From positions 2,976,001 through 3,040,000 of the forward strand of contig NZ_CP163435.1 in NCBI RefSeq assembly GCF_041051975.1: a stretch of 64,000 nucleotides of DNA. The letters run 5' to 3'. Below the pieces are notes generated by a model. The model worked only from the letters and a program-made list of their open reading frames with translations, made no database searches and was not told where the DNA came from. Position 1 is the stretch's first letter; each line of letters opens with the position of its first letter. Below, piece by piece: positions 27,702 through 38,071 of the stretch. Source of the DNA: Streptomyces sp. R21. Lineage in GTDB: Bacteria > Actinomycetota > Actinomycetes > Streptomycetales > Streptomycetaceae. A program made the translations under genes and the position numbers.

Positions 27702-28550
27702 TCAGAACAGCACGCTCATGAACGCCCCGACCTCCTGGAACCCCACCCGCCGGTAGGCGGCGCGCGCCGGGGTGTTGAAGTCGTTGACGTACAGGCTCAC
27801 GGCCGGCGCCACGTCCGCCAGTGCGTAGCGCAGGACCGCCGCCATGCCGGGGGCCGCGAGGCCCTTGCCGCGGTACTCGGGGGCCACCCAGACGCCCTGG
27901 ATCTGGCAGGCCTTCGGGGTGGCGGCGCCGATCTCGGCCTTGAAGACGACCTTGCCGTGCCGGTCGAGACGGGCGAAGGAGCGGCCGGCGCCGACGAGTT
28001 CGGCGACCCGTGCCTGATAGAGCAGGCCGCCGTCCCCGGCGAGCGGCGAGACGCCGACCTCCTCGGTGAACATCGCCACGCACGCCGGCATGATCGTTTC
28101 CATCTCGTCCTTGCGGATGCGGCGGACGTACGGATCGGGGCTGATGTCGGCGGGCATCCGGTCGGTGACCATGAGGGGCTGGTGGGCGCGGACGTCCCGG
28201 GCGGGTCCCCAACTGGGTTCCAGCAGCCGCCACAGCAGGGCGGTGGCCTCGGCGGGGCCGACGACCGAGGAGCAACGGCGGCCGGCGCGGCGGGCGCGGT
28301 CGGCGAAGGCGCGCACGGCGCGGGGGGTGGCGCAGATGGGGACGAGGTTCGCGCCGGCGTAGCAGAGGGACGTCAGCATGCCGTCCTCGTACCAGCCCCA
28401 CATCTCGCCGCCGAGGCGCCACGGGTCGAGGCCGGCGACCTGTACCCGGGAGGCGACGAAAGCGTTTGCGACCGGCTCGCGGTCGAGGACGGCGAGTGCG
28501 GCTTCCAGGTCACTCGGTTCGAGGACCCTTGTGGTCGTCTGGGTCAACAC
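27702..28550 (-). CDS. GNAT family N-acetyltransferase with DUF4081-type N-terminal domain
   Basis: A 282-aa protein; start taken at GTG 28550 (VLTQTTTRVLEPSDLEAAL), with GGTGAGG about 8 nt upstream; an in-frame upstream ATG at 28589 would add 13 residues. The N-terminal half (EPVANAFVASRVQVAGLDPWRLGGEMWGW) is of the DUF4081 type, and the C-terminal GNAT domain has CQIQGVWVAPEYRGKGLAAPGMAAVLR and a terminal AYRRVGFQEVG. Substrate unknown. It precedes ispG only after an intergenic repeat, so it is probably a separate unit. Confidence 0.85.
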   Translation of the reverse strand: MLTQTTTRVLEPSDLEAALAVLDREPVANAFVASRVQVAGLDPWRLGGEMWGWYEDGMLTSLCYAGANLVPICATPRAVRAFADRARRAGRRCSSVVGPAEATALLWRLLEPSWGPARDVRAHQPLMVTDRMPADISPDPYVRRIRKDEMETIMPACVAMFTEEVGVSPLAGDGGLLYQARVAELVGAGRSFARLDRHGKVVFKAEIGAATPKACQIQGVWVAPEYRGKGLAAPGMAAVLRYALADVAPAVSLYVNDFNTPARAAYRRVGFQEVGAFMSVLF

Positions 28551-28672
28551 GTGCGGGGCCCTCACCCTGGGGTCTGCTGATCTCCGCACTGTACCTGGCG
28601 GAATCTGGCGGCGCCGCCCTGTGCGGAAGGGGCGTTGGTTTCGCCCCCTCCGCCCCTGCCCGTCCCGTTGTC

Positions 28673-28740
28673 CTGGGGGCTGCGCCCCCTCTCCCCCCGT
28701 TCGCCCTGAACGGGCTCGTCCTCAATCGCCGGACGGGCTG
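28673..28740. repeat. Streptomycete-type intergenic repeat next to ispG
   Basis: The stretch includes GGGGGCTGCGCCCCCT (28675-28690, a small hairpin) and CTCGTCCTCAATCGCC then GGACGGGCTG (28714-28740). From memory, this cassette recurs in intergenic regions of many Streptomyces. It ends 8 nt before the ispG stop and can fold as a terminator-like structure. Copy number cannot be checked from one window. Confidence 0.55.
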
Positions 28741-28747
28741 AGAAGCC

Positions 28748-29905
28748 TCAGCCGGCCACCGACACCGACGGCTCCCCCGACGTGATGCCCTCCGCCTCCA
28801 TCTTCTCCGCCAGCTTCATCGCCTCTTCGATGAGGGTCTCGACGATCTTCGACTCGGGGACCGTCTTGATGACCTCGCCCTTGACGAAGATCTGGCCCTT
28901 GCCGTTGCCGGAGGCGACGCCGAGGTCGGCCTCGCGGGCCTCGCCCGGGCCGTTGACGACGCAGCCCATGACCGCGACGCGGAGCGGGACCTCCATGCCC
29001 TCCAGGCCGGCCGTGACCTCTTCGGCCAGCTTGTAGACGTCGACCTGGGCGCGGCCGCAGGACGGGCAGGAGACGATCTCCAGGCCGCGCTGCTTGAGGT
29101 TCAGGGATTCGAGGATCTGGAGGCCCACCTTGACCTCCTCCACCGGCGGGGCGGAGAGGGAGACGCGGATCGTGTCGCCGATGCCCTCGGAGAGCAGGGC
29201 TCCGAAGGCGACCGCCGACTTGATGGTGCCCTGGAAGGCGGGGCCCGCCTCGGTCACGCCGAGGTGGAGAGGGTAGTCGCACTGCGCGGCCAGCTGGCGG
29301 TAGGCGTTGACCATGACCACCGGGTCGTTGTGCTTGACCGAGATCTTGATGTCGCGGAAGTCGTGCTCCTCGAAGAGCGAGCACTCCCAGAGGGCGGACT
29401 CGACGAGCGCCTCGGGGGTGGCCTTGCCGTACTTCTGGAGCAGTCGCTTGTCGAGGGAGCCCGCGTTGACGCCGATGCGGATCGGGGTGCCGGTGTCCTT
29501 GGCGGCCCGCGCGATCTCCTTGACCTGGTCGTCGAACTGCTTGATGTTGCCGGGGTTCACACGGACCGCCGCGCAGCCGGCGTCGATCGCCGCGAAGACG
29601 TACTTCGGCTGGAAATGGATGTCCGCGATGACGGGAATCTGGGACTTCCTGGCGATGGTGGCGAGCGCGTCGGCGTCGTCCTGCGTGGGGCAGGCGACGC
29701 GGACGATCTGGCAGCCCGACGCCGTCAGCTCGGCGATCTGCTGGAGCGTGGCGCCGATGTCCGACGTACGCGTCGTCGTCATCGACTGCACCGAGACGGG
29801 TGCGTCTCCACCCACGGCCACGGTTCCGACCTGGATCTGCCGGCTCTTGCGGCGTTCGGCGAGCTTGGTCGGAACGGACGGCATGCCGAGAGAAATCGCA
29901 GTCAT
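28748..29905 (-). CDS. ispG: (E)-4-hydroxy-3-methylbut-2-enyl-diphosphate synthase IspG
   Basis: A 385-aa [4Fe-4S] enzyme of the MEP isoprenoid pathway that converts MEcPP to HMBPP. Start ATG 29905 ([27 protein letters not shown]). The TIM-barrel N-terminal part shows [15 protein letters not shown] and [18 protein letters not shown]; cluster cysteines are in [11 protein letters not shown] and [10 protein letters not shown]. It lies 163 nt downstream of the rseP-like gene, separated from it by a hairpin, and near dxr, so three genes linked to the MEP pathway and membrane proteolysis are contiguous. Confidence 0.97.
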   Translation of the reverse strand: MTAISLGMPSVPTKLAERRKSRQIQVGTVAVGGDAPVSVQSMTTTRTSDIGATLQQIAELTASGCQIVRVACPTQDDADALATIARKSQIPVIADIHFQPKYVFAAIDAGCAAVRVNPGNIKQFDDQVKEIARAAKDTGTPIRIGVNAGSLDKRLLQKYGKATPEALVESALWECSLFEEHDFRDIKISVKHNDPVVMVNAYRQLAAQCDYPLHLGVTEAGPAFQGTIKSAVAFGALLSEGIGDTIRVSLSAPPVEEVKVGLQILESLNLKQRGLEIVSCPSCGRAQVDVYKLAEEVTAGLEGMEVPLRVAVMGCVVNGPGEAREADLGVASGNGKGQIFVKGEVIKTVPESKIVETLIEEAMKLAEKMEAEGITSGEPSVSVAG

Positions 29906-30022
29906 CTGCTGTGCAACCCCAAGTTGTGGATCAAGGTCCCGGAATCGTGGGCTCCAGGCTTCGAGATTACGGCACGGCCCCGTCACCGAGCACATCCCGC
30001 CCGCAAACCCACTCAATAGTGA

Positions 30023-30051
30023 GCGGTCGGGCACCCAGGGTGCCCGACCGC
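30023..30051 (-). terminator. Hairpin between the rseP-like gene and ispG
   Basis: GCGGTCGGGCACCC (30023-30036) and GGGTGCCCGACCGC (30038-30051) form a near-continuous 14-bp palindrome with a minimal loop. It lies 17 nt past the stop of the protease gene on the minus strand. Confidence 0.7.
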
Positions 30052-30067
30052 CGCGAACTACGTCTTA

Positions 30068-31372
30068 CTAGGAGATTTTCACCGGGTTAACCACGTCCGC
30101 GATGAACACCAGGAGCGTGAAGCAGACGAAGATTCCGGCCACCACGTAGGCCACCGGCATCAGTTTCGCGACATCGAACGGGCCCGGGTCCGGGCGGCGC
30201 AGCACCTTCGCCGTGGCCCGCCGCAGCGACTCCCACAGGGCGCCCGCGATGTGCCCGCCGTCGAGCGGGAGCAGCGGGAGCATGTTGAACAGGAAGAGGG
30301 AGAGGTTGAAGCCCGCGACGAGCATCAGCATCATCGCGATCTGCTGGGAGGCGGGGATGTCGAGGGTGAAGACGTCGCCGCCGACGCGGGCCGCGCCGAC
30401 CACGCCCATCGGGGAGTCCGCCTTGCGCGGGCCGTCGCCGAAGGCCGCGTCCCACAGGTCGGGGATCTTGCCCGGCAGCGAGACCAGCGACTCGACGCCG
30501 TTCTGCATCATGTCGCCCATGCGGTCGACGGACTGGCCGAAGGACTGCTCGACGATGCCGGAGGCGGGCGTGAAACCGAGCCAGCCGGCGAACACGTACT
30601 TGCCCTCGACGTAGCCACCGCTGCCGTCGGTCTTGCTGACCTGGTTCTTGACCAGGTGGGCGGTCAGGTCGAGCTGCTCGCCCTTGCGCTCGACGGTGAG
30701 CGTGACCGTCCTGCCGGGGTTGGCGCGGATGTCGGACTGGAGCGCGGACCAGTCGGGGACGGCCTTGCCGTTGAAGCCGACGATCTTGTCACCGGGCTTC
30801 ACACCCGCGTCCATGGCGGGCGCGACCGGGTCCTTCTTCGTGCACTTGTCGCGGTTCTCGCTGGCCTGGATGACACACGGGGAGACGGCGCTGACCGTGG
30901 TCGTCTGTGTGTTGACGCCGAACGTCATCATCACGCCGAGGAAGATCGCCACGGCCAGGATGAGGTTCATGAAGGGGCCGGCGAACATCACGATGACGCG
31001 CTTCCACGGCTTGCGCGTGTAGAAGAGGCGGGTCTCGTCGCCGGGCTGGAGCTCCTCGAAGGCGGCCGACCTGGCGTCCTCGACCATGCCCCGGAAGGGG
31101 GACGTCGAACGGGCCTCGATCTTGCCGTCGGGTCCTGGCGGGAACATGCCGATCATGCGGATGTAGCCACCGAGCGGGACCGCCTTGACGCCGTACTCGG
31201 TCTCGCCCTTCTTCCGCGACCAGATGGTCGGCCCGAAACCGACCATGTACTGCGGCACGCGAATGCCGAAGAGCTTGGCCGTCGACAGATGTCCCAGCTC
31301 GTGCCAGGCGATCGAGACCAGCAGGCCGATCGCGAAGACGACTATGCCGAGGATCATCATCAGGGTCGTCAT
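30068..31372 (-). CDS. rseP: RseP/SpoIVFB-like site-2 protease (M50 family)
   Basis: A 434-aa intramembrane zinc metalloprotease. The zinc motif HELGH is at residues 24-28 in the first helix; [29 protein letters not shown] is the family loop; a PDZ domain occupies about 170-260 ([20 protein letters not shown]); [12 protein letters not shown] supplies the third zinc ligand. Four hydrophobic helices are visible. Site-2 proteases of this type cut anti-sigma factors or other single-pass proteins. ATG 31372 overlaps the dxr stop by 4 nt. Confidence 0.93.
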   Translation of the reverse strand: MTTLMMILGIVVFAIGLLVSIAWHELGHLSTAKLFGIRVPQYMVGFGPTIWSRKKGETEYGVKAVPLGGYIRMIGMFPPGPDGKIEARSTSPFRGMVEDARSAAFEELQPGDETRLFYTRKPWKRVIVMFAGPFMNLILAVAIFLGVMMTFGVNTQTTTVSAVSPCVIQASENRDKCTKKDPVAPAMDAGVKPGDKIVGFNGKAVPDWSALQSDIRANPGRTVTLTVERKGEQLDLTAHLVKNQVSKTDGSGGYVEGKYVFAGWLGFTPASGIVEQSFGQSVDRMGDMMQNGVESLVSLPGKIPDLWDAAFGDGPRKADSPMGVVGAARVGGDVFTLDIPASQQIAMMLMLVAGFNLSLFLFNMLPLLPLDGGHIAGALWESLRRATAKVLRRPDPGPFDVAKLMPVAYVVAGIFVCFTLLVFIADVVNPVKIS

Positions 31373-32637
31373 GCACGGGCCTCCGCGGTCGGGTGCGCTG
31401 TCGTCTTGGTCAGCTCACGGGCCCGGGCGCGCGCCCAGGTCTCCGCTTCGAGGACGTCCGCGACGGTCAGGGAAGTTCCCGAATGGGGAGTGCCGTGTTC
31501 CTCGACCACTCTCGTGACGGTCTCCATGATCCCGTTGAACGGCAGCGCGCCGTTCAGGAACGCGTCCACGCACTCCTCGTTGGCCGCATTGAACACTGCC
31601 GGGGCCGTGCCCGCGAGCCGCCCCACATGCCGGGCGAGCCCGACCGACGGAAACGCGTCGTTGTCGAGCGGGAAGAACTCCCAGCTGGACGCCTTGGTCC
31701 AGTCGAAGGCGGGCGCCGCGTCCGGGACGCGCTCGGGCCAGCCGAGCCCGATGGCGATCGGCCCGCGCATGTCGGGGGGCGTCGCCTGGGCCATCGTCGA
31801 TCCGTCCGTGAACTCAACCATCGAGTGGACATACGACTGGGGATGCACGACCACCTCAATGCGCTCGAAGGGAATGTCGTAGAGGAGGTGCGCCTCGATG
31901 ACTTCGAGCCCCTTGTTGACGAGGGTCGCGGAGTTGACGGTGATGACCGGTCCCATGGCCCAGGTGGGGTGGTTCAGGGCGTCCTCGGGAGTGACGTCCG
32001 CCAGTTCGGCCTTCGTACGTCCGCGGAAGGGGCCTCCGGAGGCGGTGACGACGAGTTTGCGTACGTCAGCCCGGGTGCCGGAGGCGAGGGCCTGGAAGAG
32101 GGCGGCGTGCTCGGAGTCGACCGGGATGATCTGCCCCGGCTTGGCCAGCTCCTTGACCAGCGGGCCGCCGACGATGAGCGACTCCTTGTTGGCGAGCGCG
32201 AGGGTGCGGCCCGCCTCCAGGGCGGCCAGGGTCGGCGCGAGGCCGATGGAGCCGGTGATTCCGTTCAGCACGGTGTGGCAGTCGGAGGCGGCGAGGTGGG
32301 TGGCCGCCTCCGCGCCGGCGAGGATCTCGGGGAGCGGTTCCCCCGCCCCGTACAGCGTCGTCAATGCCTCGCGCAGCGCCGGTACGACGTCCTCGCGGGC
32401 CACGGCGACCGTGCGCACCCGCAGGCGGTGGGCCTGCTCGGCGAGGAGGGCGACCCGGCCGCCGGCGGCGGAGAGCCCGGTGACCTTGAACCTGTCGGGG
32501 TTGCGCAGCACGAGGTCGATGGCCTGGGTGCCGATCGAGCCGGTGGAACCGAGGATCACCACGTCCCTCGGCCCGTCTCCGTCGACGGGGTCGAAGACGA
32601 GATGCGGATCGGCGAGGGGGGCTGGACTGTCGCTCAT
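31369..32637 (-). CDS. dxr: 1-deoxy-D-xylulose-5-phosphate reductoisomerase
   Basis: A 422-aa NADPH-dependent enzyme making MEP from [20 protein letters not shown] is the nucleotide-binding motif, [14 protein letters not shown] and [13 protein letters not shown] carry metal and substrate ligands, and SGGPFRG plus [19 protein letters not shown] complete the signature. The N-terminal ~15 residues are extra. The start at ATG 32637 has a GGAGGG only 1 nt away, so translation may use a weak or leaderless mode. It overlaps the rseP-like gene by 4 nt. Confidence 0.96.
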   Translation of the reverse strand: MSDSPAPLADPHLVFDPVDGDGPRDVVILGSTGSIGTQAIDLVLRNPDRFKVTGLSAAGGRVALLAEQAHRLRVRTVAVAREDVVPALREALTTLYGAGEPLPEILAGAEAATHLAASDCHTVLNGITGSIGLAPTLAALEAGRTLALANKESLIVGGPLVKELAKPGQIIPVDSEHAALFQALASGTRADVRKLVVTASGGPFRGRTKAELADVTPEDALNHPTWAMGPVITVNSATLVNKGLEVIEAHLLYDIPFERIEVVVHPQSYVHSMVEFTDGSTMAQATPPDMRGPIAIGLGWPERVPDAAPAFDWTKASSWEFFPLDNDAFPSVGLARHVGRLAGTAPAVFNAANEECVDAFLNGALPFNGIMETVTRVVEEHGTPHSGTSLTVADVLEAETWARARARELTKTTAHPTAEARA

Positions 32638-32688
32638 CCCTCCATTGTTGCCGCAATGCCTCTGAGGTAGGTAAAGAGGGCTCCCCGG

Positions 32689-35481
32689 CTACCGCTTACG
32701 GCGGCGCTGTTTCCGCGACTTGGTGGTGCGGCGGGGCGGCGCTTTCAGCGCGGGCGCGTCGGCGGGTCCGTCTTCGGGGCGGGCTTCGGGCGGCGCGGTG
32801 GCCGCGGCCGCGTCGGCCGGTACGAAGTCGCCCTCGACGACGCCCTCCGCGGTGTCCAGCGTCGGGGCGGTGAAGTGCAGGCCGTCGGTGCGGCCGCGGC
32901 GTTCCAGGGCCTCGGCGCCCGGGGCCGCGGCCTCCAGGTTGAAGACGTAGCCGACGGACTCCTCCTTGATGGCGTCCGTCATCGCGCCGTACATGTCGAA
33001 GCCCTCGCGCTCGTACTCGATGATCGGCTCGCGGCCCAGGGTCCAGCGCAGGCCGATGCCGTCGCGGAGGTAGTCCATCTCGTAGAGGTGTTCGCGCCAT
33101 TTGCGGTCGAGGACGGAGAGGACGACCAGGCGTTCGAGGTCGCGCAGGGCCTCGGAGCCGAGTTCGGCCTCCCGCTCCTCGTACCGGACGTGAATATCAT
33201 GCGTGATGGCATCGATGAGGTGTTCGGCGGTGACGTTCTCGCGGCCGTCCGCCTCGTCGTCCAGCTCCTCGATGGTGAACTGCACGGGGTAGAGCTGCTT
33301 GAAGGCGCCCCACAGCCGCTCCAGGTCCCACTCCTCGGCGAAGCCCTCGCTCGTCTCCTGCCGGATGTACGCCCGGATCGTGTCGTCCATGAAGTGCAGG
33401 ATCTGTTCGCGCAGGTCCTCGCCCGCGAGGACGCGGCGGCGCTCGGCGTAGATGAGGGTGCGCTGCCGGTTGAGGACCTCGTCGAACTTCAGGACGTCCT
33501 TGCGGGACTCGAAGTGCTGCTGCTCCAGCTGTGACTGGGCGGAGGCGATGGCACGGGTGACCATCTTGTTCTCGATGGGGACGTCGTCGGGGACGTTCGC
33601 CATCGACATCACCCGGTCCACCACCTGGGCACGGAACAGCCGCATCAGGTCGTCCTGGAGCGAGAGGTAGAAACGGGAGGCGCCCGGGTCGCCCTGGCGG
33701 CCGGAGCGGCCGCGCAGCTGGTTGTCGATACGACGGGACTCGTGGCGCTCGGTGCCCAGGACGTAGAGGCCGCCGAGCGCCTTCACCTCGTCGTGCTCGG
33801 TCGCCACCTTCGCACCGACCCGGTCGAGCGCGGCCTGCCGGTCCTCCTCGCTCGCGTCCTCGGGGAGTTCGGCGAGCGCCATGGCTTCCGGGTTGCCGCC
33901 GAGCATGATGTCGGTGCCGCGGCCGGCCATGTTGGTGGCCACGGTGACCGCTCCCCTGCGGCCGGCCTGAGCGACGATCTGGGCCTCGCGCTGGTGGTTC
34001 TTGGCGTTGAGGACCTCGTGCCGGATGCCCTGCCTCCTGAGCAGGGCGGACAGGGTCTCCGACTTCTCCACGGAGGTGGTGCCCACCAGGATCGGCTGGC
34101 CCTCTTCGTGCTTCTCGGCGATGTCCGCCAGGATCGCGGCGTACTTCGCCTCCTCGGTGCGGTAGATCTGGTCGGGGTCGTCGCGGCGGACCATCGGCCG
34201 GTTGGTGGGGATCGGGACGACGTGCAGCTTGTAGATCTGGTGGAACTCGGCCGCCTCGGTCATCGCGGTGCCGGTCATTCCGGAGAGCTTCCCGTAGAGA
34301 CGGAAGAAGTTCTGCAGGGTGATCGTGGCGAGCGTCTGGTTCTCGTCCTTGATCGTCACGCCTTCCTTGGCCTCGATGGCCTGGTGCAGTCCCTCGTTGT
34401 AGCGGCGGCCCGCGAGGAGGCGGCCGGTGTGCTCGTCGACGATGAGGACCTCGCCGTCCACGACGACGTAGTCCTTGTCCTTCTTGAAGTGCTCCTTGGC
34501 CTTGAGCGCGTTGTTGAGGTGCCCGATGAGCGGGGTGTGGTCGGACTCGTAGAGGGAGTCGATGCCGAGCTGGTCCTGGAGGTACTCCACGCCGGGGTCC
34601 AGGATCGCGACGGTGCGCTTCTTCGGGTCGTACTCGTAGTGGTGGCTCGCCCGCAGGTCGGCGAGGCGGTCCTTGTCCGCCTGCGTGGTGAAGTTCTCCT
34701 CCTGCACGCGGACGCCCTTCATCCGGTCCACCAGCTTGGCGAACGCGGCGTACCACTGGGTGGGCTGGTCGGCCGGACCGGAGATGATCAGCGGCGTACG
34801 GGCCTCGTCGATGAGGATCGAGTCGGCCTCGTCGACGATCGCGAAATGGTGGCCGCGCTGCACGAGTTCGTCCTGCGACCAGGCCATGTTGTCGCGCAGG
34901 TAGTCGAAGCCGAATTCGGTGTTGGTGCCGTAGGTGATGTCACAGGCGTACTGGATGCGCCGCTGGGCCGGTGTCGACTCGGATTTGAGGACGCCGACGC
35001 TCAGGCCCATGAATCGGTAGGCGCGGCCCATCCATTCGGCGTCGCGTTCGGCGAGGTAGTCGTTGACCGTGACGAGGTGAACTCCCTTGCCGGACAGGGC
35101 GTTCAGATACACGGGCAGGGTGGCGACGAGAGTCTTTCCCTCGCCGGTCTGCATCTCGGCGATATTGCCGAGGTGAAGGGCCGCCCCGCCCATGATCTGG
35201 ACGTCGAAGTGGCGCATCCCGAGGGTGCGGCGGGCCGCCTCACGGATGGCGGCGAAAGCCTCGGGGAGCAGGTCGTCGAGGCTCTCGCCCTTCTCGTGGC
35301 GCTGCCTGAACTCCGGAGTGAGGGACTGGAGTTCCTCGTCGGTCAGCCCCTCGAAATCCTCCGACAGGGAGCCGACCTGTTCGGCGATGCGCTCCAGCCT
35401 GCGCAGCACCCGGCCCTCACCGGCCCGCATGATCCTGCCGGTGATCGCCTCAAGTCCTTTGCCCTGCGCCATTCCGCTCAT
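32689..35481 (-). CDS. secA: SecA-type preprotein translocase ATPase lacking the C-terminal zinc motif (possible second SecA)
   Basis: A 930-aa ATPase that drives proteins through SecYEG. Start taken at ATG 35481 (MSGMAQGKG); the long upstream open frame is a shadow of the acyl-CoA dehydrogenase gene. Motifs in order: Walker A MQTGEGKT, Walker [17 protein letters not shown], preprotein cross-linking region, IRA1/NBD2 ([21 protein letters not shown]), HSD/HWD. The C-terminus ends in a basic [13 protein letters not shown] tail, with no CxCxSGxxxxxCH zinc/SecB motif. Sequence positions differ from the canonical streptomycete SecA I remember, so this may be an accessory SecA; no second secA is in this window to compare. 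It lies 51 nt upstream of dxr. Confidence 0.88.
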   Translation of the reverse strand: MSGMAQGKGLEAITGRIMRAGEGRVLRRLERIAEQVGSLSEDFEGLTDEELQSLTPEFRQRHEKGESLDDLLPEAFAAIREAARRTLGMRHFDVQIMGGAALHLGNIAEMQTGEGKTLVATLPVYLNALSGKGVHLVTVNDYLAERDAEWMGRAYRFMGLSVGVLKSESTPAQRRIQYACDITYGTNTEFGFDYLRDNMAWSQDELVQRGHHFAIVDEADSILIDEARTPLIISGPADQPTQWYAAFAKLVDRMKGVRVQEENFTTQADKDRLADLRASHHYEYDPKKRTVAILDPGVEYLQDQLGIDSLYESDHTPLIGHLNNALKAKEHFKKDKDYVVVDGEVLIVDEHTGRLLAGRRYNEGLHQAIEAKEGVTIKDENQTLATITLQNFFRLYGKLSGMTGTAMTEAAEFHQIYKLHVVPIPTNRPMVRRDDPDQIYRTEEAKYAAILADIAEKHEEGQPILVGTTSVEKSETLSALLRRQGIRHEVLNAKNHQREAQIVAQAGRRGAVTVATNMAGRGTDIMLGGNPEAMALAELPEDASEEDRQAALDRVGAKVATEHDEVKALGGLYVLGTERHESRRIDNQLRGRSGRQGDPGASRFYLSLQDDLMRLFRAQVVDRVMSMANVPDDVPIENKMVTRAIASAQSQLEQQHFESRKDVLKFDEVLNRQRTLIYAERRRVLAGEDLREQILHFMDDTIRAYIRQETSEGFAEEWDLERLWGAFKQLYPVQFTIEELDDEADGRENVTAEHLIDAITHDIHVRYEEREAELGSEALRDLERLVVLSVLDRKWREHLYEMDYLRDGIGLRWTLGREPIIEYEREGFDMYGAMTDAIKEESVGYVFNLEAAAPGAEALERRGRTDGLHFTAPTLDTAEGVVEGDFVPADAAAATAPPEARPEDGPADAPALKAPPRRTTKSRKQRRRKR

Positions 35482-35611
35482 TGTCGACGCACAACTTCCG
35501 CGCAGCAAGCAGCGGAATGGCGCACGGGGCTCCCGTGCATTCCTGCGAAAAAGGCCGGCCAAAGGGCCTTTGTGCAATTCAGGGGACGGAGTTCGGCGCG
35601 TGGGGCCGGAT

Positions 35612-37549
35612 TCAGCGAATGGGGCGGTGGAGGTTGTCTCGTTTCGAGGGGCCGGGTGTGGCGTCGGCGATCCAGGGGCCTTCCCCGGAGGGGTCGACGA
35701 TGCCGTGTTCGAGCCACTCGTAGGTGCCCGACATGACGCCCTTGACCACCTTGCCGTCGAGGTCGTCGGTGTTGGTCCACAGCCGGCCGAACAGCTCGTC
35801 GACGCGGATGCGGGCCTGGCGGCAGAAGACGTCGGCGAGCTGGTAGGCCTCGCGGCCGTGGTCCTCGGTGGTGCGCAGGAGTTCGGCGCGCACACAGACC
35901 GCGCTCATCGCGAAGAGCTCGGCGCCGATGTCCACGATCCGGCCGAGGAAGCCCTGCTTGGTCTCCATACGGCCCTGCCAGCGGGACATGGCGTAGAAGG
36001 TGGAGCGGGCGAGCTTGCGGGCGGTGCGCTCGACGAAGCGCAGGTGGCCCGACAGGTCGACATGCCCGTCCGGGTGGAAGTCGCCGTACGCGCCCGGGAG
36101 TTGACCGGCCCCCGCGACCAGCTTCGGCAGCCACTTGGCGTAGAAGACACCCGCGTTCGCGCCCGCCTTCGCCTTGTCGGAGAGGGACTTCTCGGGGTCG
36201 ATCAGGTCGCCCGCGACCGACAGGTGGGCGTCGACGGCCTCGCGGGCGATCAGCAGGTGCATGATCTCCGTGGAACCCTCGAAGATGCGGTTGATGCGCA
36301 GGTCGCGCAGGATCTGCTCGGCCGGGATCGCACGTTCGCCGCGGGCCGCGAGGGACTCGGCGGTCTCGAAGCCGCGGCCGCCGCGGATCTGGACGAGCTC
36401 GTCGGCCATCAGCCAGGCCATCTCGGAGGCGTACAGCTTGGCGAGCGCGCCCTCGATGCGGATGTCGTTGCGGTCCTCGTCGGCCATCTGCGACGACAGG
36501 TCGAGCACGGCCTCCAGGGCGAAGGTGGTGGCCGCGATGAAGGAGATCTTCGACCCGACCGCCTCGTGGTACGCGACGGGCTTGCCCCACTGCTCGCGCG
36601 CCGCCGACCACTCGCGGGCGATCTTCAGACACCACTTGCCGGCGGCGACGCACGACGCGGGCAGCGAGAGCCGCCCGGTGTTCAGCGTCGTCAGGGCGAT
36701 CTTCAGACCGGCGCCCTCCGGCCCTATGCGGTTGGCGGCAGGGACCCGGACCTGGTGGAAACGGGTGACACCGTTCTCGATGCCGCGCAGGCCCATGAAG
36801 GAGTTGCGGTTCTCCACGGTGATGCCGGGCGAGTTGGTCTCCACGACGAAGGCCGTGATGCCGCCCTTGTGGTCCTCGCTCTTCGGCACCCGGGCCATCA
36901 CCACCAGCAGGTCGGCGACCACGCCGTTGGTGGTCCAGAGCTTCACCCCGTCGAGGACGTAGTCCTCCCCGTCCGGGATCGCCGTGGTGGCCAGCCGGGC
37001 CGGGTCGGAGCCCACGTCGGGCTCGGTCAGCAGGAAGGCGCTGATGTCGGTGCGGGCGCAGCGCGGCAGGAACTGGTCCCGCTGCTCCTGCGTCCCGAAC
37101 AGCTTCAGCGGCTGCGGTACGCCGATCGACTGATGCGCAGAGAGCAGCACGCCGATCGCGGGGCTGGCCGAGCCCGCCAGCGCGAGCGCCTTGTTGTAGT
37201 ACACCTGGGTGAGGCCGAGGCCGCCGTACTTGGTGTCGATCTTCATGCCGAGGGCGCCGAGCTCCTTGAGACCGTTGATCACCTCGTCGGGGATCTGCGC
37301 CTCGCGCTCGATCAGGGCGCCGTCGACCTTCGTCTCGCAGAAGTCGCGCAGCTTGGCGAGGAACTCCTCGCCGCGCTGCGCGTCCTCGTCCGGCGGCATC
37401 GGGTGCGGGTGGATCAGGTCGAGCCGGAAGCGGCCGAGGAAGAGCTCCTTGGCGAAACTGGGCTTGCGCCAGTCCTGTTCACGCGCGGCCTCGGCGACCT
37501 GACGTGCCTCACGCTCCGTGACCGTTGGCTGGTGGGGTGTTGCGGACAT
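35612..37549 (-). CDS. Acyl-CoA dehydrogenase, long (VLCAD-like) form
   Basis: A 645-aa FAD enzyme catalysing alpha,beta-dehydrogenation of acyl-CoA in beta-oxidation. Start ATG 37549, with AGGTGA 5 nt upstream. The N-terminal all-helix domain, [57 protein letters not shown] and [20 protein letters not shown] (with the likely catalytic Glu in the FEGS motif) are present. The extra ~200-residue C-terminal helical domain makes it longer than the ~380-aa forms and like very-long-chain enzymes. Promoter region carries several inverted and direct repeats. Confidence 0.93.
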   Translation of the reverse strand: MSATPHQPTVTEREARQVAEAAREQDWRKPSFAKELFLGRFRLDLIHPHPMPPDEDAQRGEEFLAKLRDFCETKVDGALIEREAQIPDEVINGLKELGALGMKIDTKYGGLGLTQVYYNKALALAGSASPAIGVLLSAHQSIGVPQPLKLFGTQEQRDQFLPRCARTDISAFLLTEPDVGSDPARLATTAIPDGEDYVLDGVKLWTTNGVVADLLVVMARVPKSEDHKGGITAFVVETNSPGITVENRNSFMGLRGIENGVTRFHQVRVPAANRIGPEGAGLKIALTTLNTGRLSLPASCVAAGKWCLKIAREWSAAREQWGKPVAYHEAVGSKISFIAATTFALEAVLDLSSQMADEDRNDIRIEGALAKLYASEMAWLMADELVQIRGGRGFETAESLAARGERAIPAEQILRDLRINRIFEGSTEIMHLLIAREAVDAHLSVAGDLIDPEKSLSDKAKAGANAGVFYAKWLPKLVAGAGQLPGAYGDFHPDGHVDLSGHLRFVERTARKLARSTFYAMSRWQGRMETKQGFLGRIVDIGAELFAMSAVCVRAELLRTTEDHGREAYQLADVFCRQARIRVDELFGRLWTNTDDLDGKVVKGVMSGTYEWLEHGIVDPSGEGPWIADATPGPSKRDNLHRPIR

Positions 37550-37602
37550 GAGGGTCACCTCGCCGCGAATAGGGATCTTGGGCCTGTACGTCGATCCTGC
37601 GG

Positions 37603-37629
37603 ACGTACGCCGATCTTGCGGGCGTACGT
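37603..37629. promoter_or_regulatory. Inverted repeat upstream of the acyl-CoA dehydrogenase gene
   Basis: ACGTACGCC (37603-37611) and GGCGTACGT (37621-37629) are perfect 9-bp arms around a 9-nt spacer, 54-80 nt upstream of the start codon. The layout fits a TetR-type operator for fatty-acid genes, but no regulator adjoins it. Confidence 0.45.
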
Positions 37630-37888
37630 TACCGACCGGTGCTACTCGATCGTATGTACCCGATTCGGGGCGACCCCACCAGTCCTCGCGCGCCGATCAG
37701 CCGATGTCGCACGCGCCGATGTCCCGCACGGAGCCACCGAGGCCGACGCCGCCGGACTTGGAGAAGCGGGGTCGGCGGTGTTGCATGGGTGGCCCTTCCG
37801 GGGGACGGTTCGCGTACACCCCTTCGGGGGCCCCGGGCCGGGAGGAGGTTGCCGCGGACCTCGTCGCCACCCCACCCTGTGGACAGCG

Positions 37889-37936
37889 ACCGGCAGAACG
37901 GTCGTAGGGTCCTACGGAAAACCGGCAGAACGGTCG
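37889..37936. promoter_or_regulatory. Two exact 16-bp direct repeats
   Basis: ACCGGCAGAACGGTCG occurs at 37889-37904 and again at 37921-37936. Each contains an ACCG-6-CGGT inverted repeat, and the palindrome GTAGGGTCCTAC lies between them. This looks like a paired protein-binding site. Which gene it controls is unknown. Confidence 0.5.
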
Positions 37937-37948
37937 CCCGGAAATTCA

Positions 37949-37968
37949 TTGTCGAAGCGCTTCGACAA
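37949..37968. promoter_or_regulatory. LacI-type operator 1 (20-bp perfect palindrome)
   Basis: TTGTCGAAGCGCTTCGACAA is a perfect 20-bp palindrome with the core TCGAAGCGCTTCGA (37952-37965). The central CG step and ~14-bp core are typical of LacI/GalR operators. The same core recurs at the SBP/GH3 promoters. Confidence 0.75.
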
Positions 37969-38041
37969 CCTATGGACACCCATCATCCATCGAGCTACTG
38001 TCGAGCCACCCCCACTGACCCCTTGTCCACAGCGCACTCTA

Positions 38042-38055
38042 TCGAAGCGCTTCAC
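38042..38055. promoter_or_regulatory. LacI-type operator 2 (imperfect), just upstream of the regulator
   Basis: TCGAAGCGCTTCAC differs from the perfect core at the last two bases. It lies 16 nt before the regulator start codon and suggests autorepression, possibly through looping with the site at 37949-37968. Confidence 0.65.
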
Positions 38056-38071
38056 ACGCATGGAGAGCTGG

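Larger units (their letters stand above)
37550..38071. other. Divergent intergenic region between the acyl-CoA dehydrogenase and the LacI regulator
   Basis: No gene is seen in these 522 bases. They hold an inverted repeat near the dehydrogenase (37603-37629), a pair of exact 16-bp direct repeats (37889-37936), a small palindrome GTAGGGTCCTAC (37904-37915) and two copies of the LacI-type palindrome (37949-37968 and 38042-38055), listed separately. Confidence 0.8.

Noticed and set aside
35482..35895. N-terminal extension of SecA upstream of 35481
   Set aside because: The extra ~138 residues are shadow sequence of the acyl-CoA dehydrogenase; SecA homology begins at MSGMAQ or just after.
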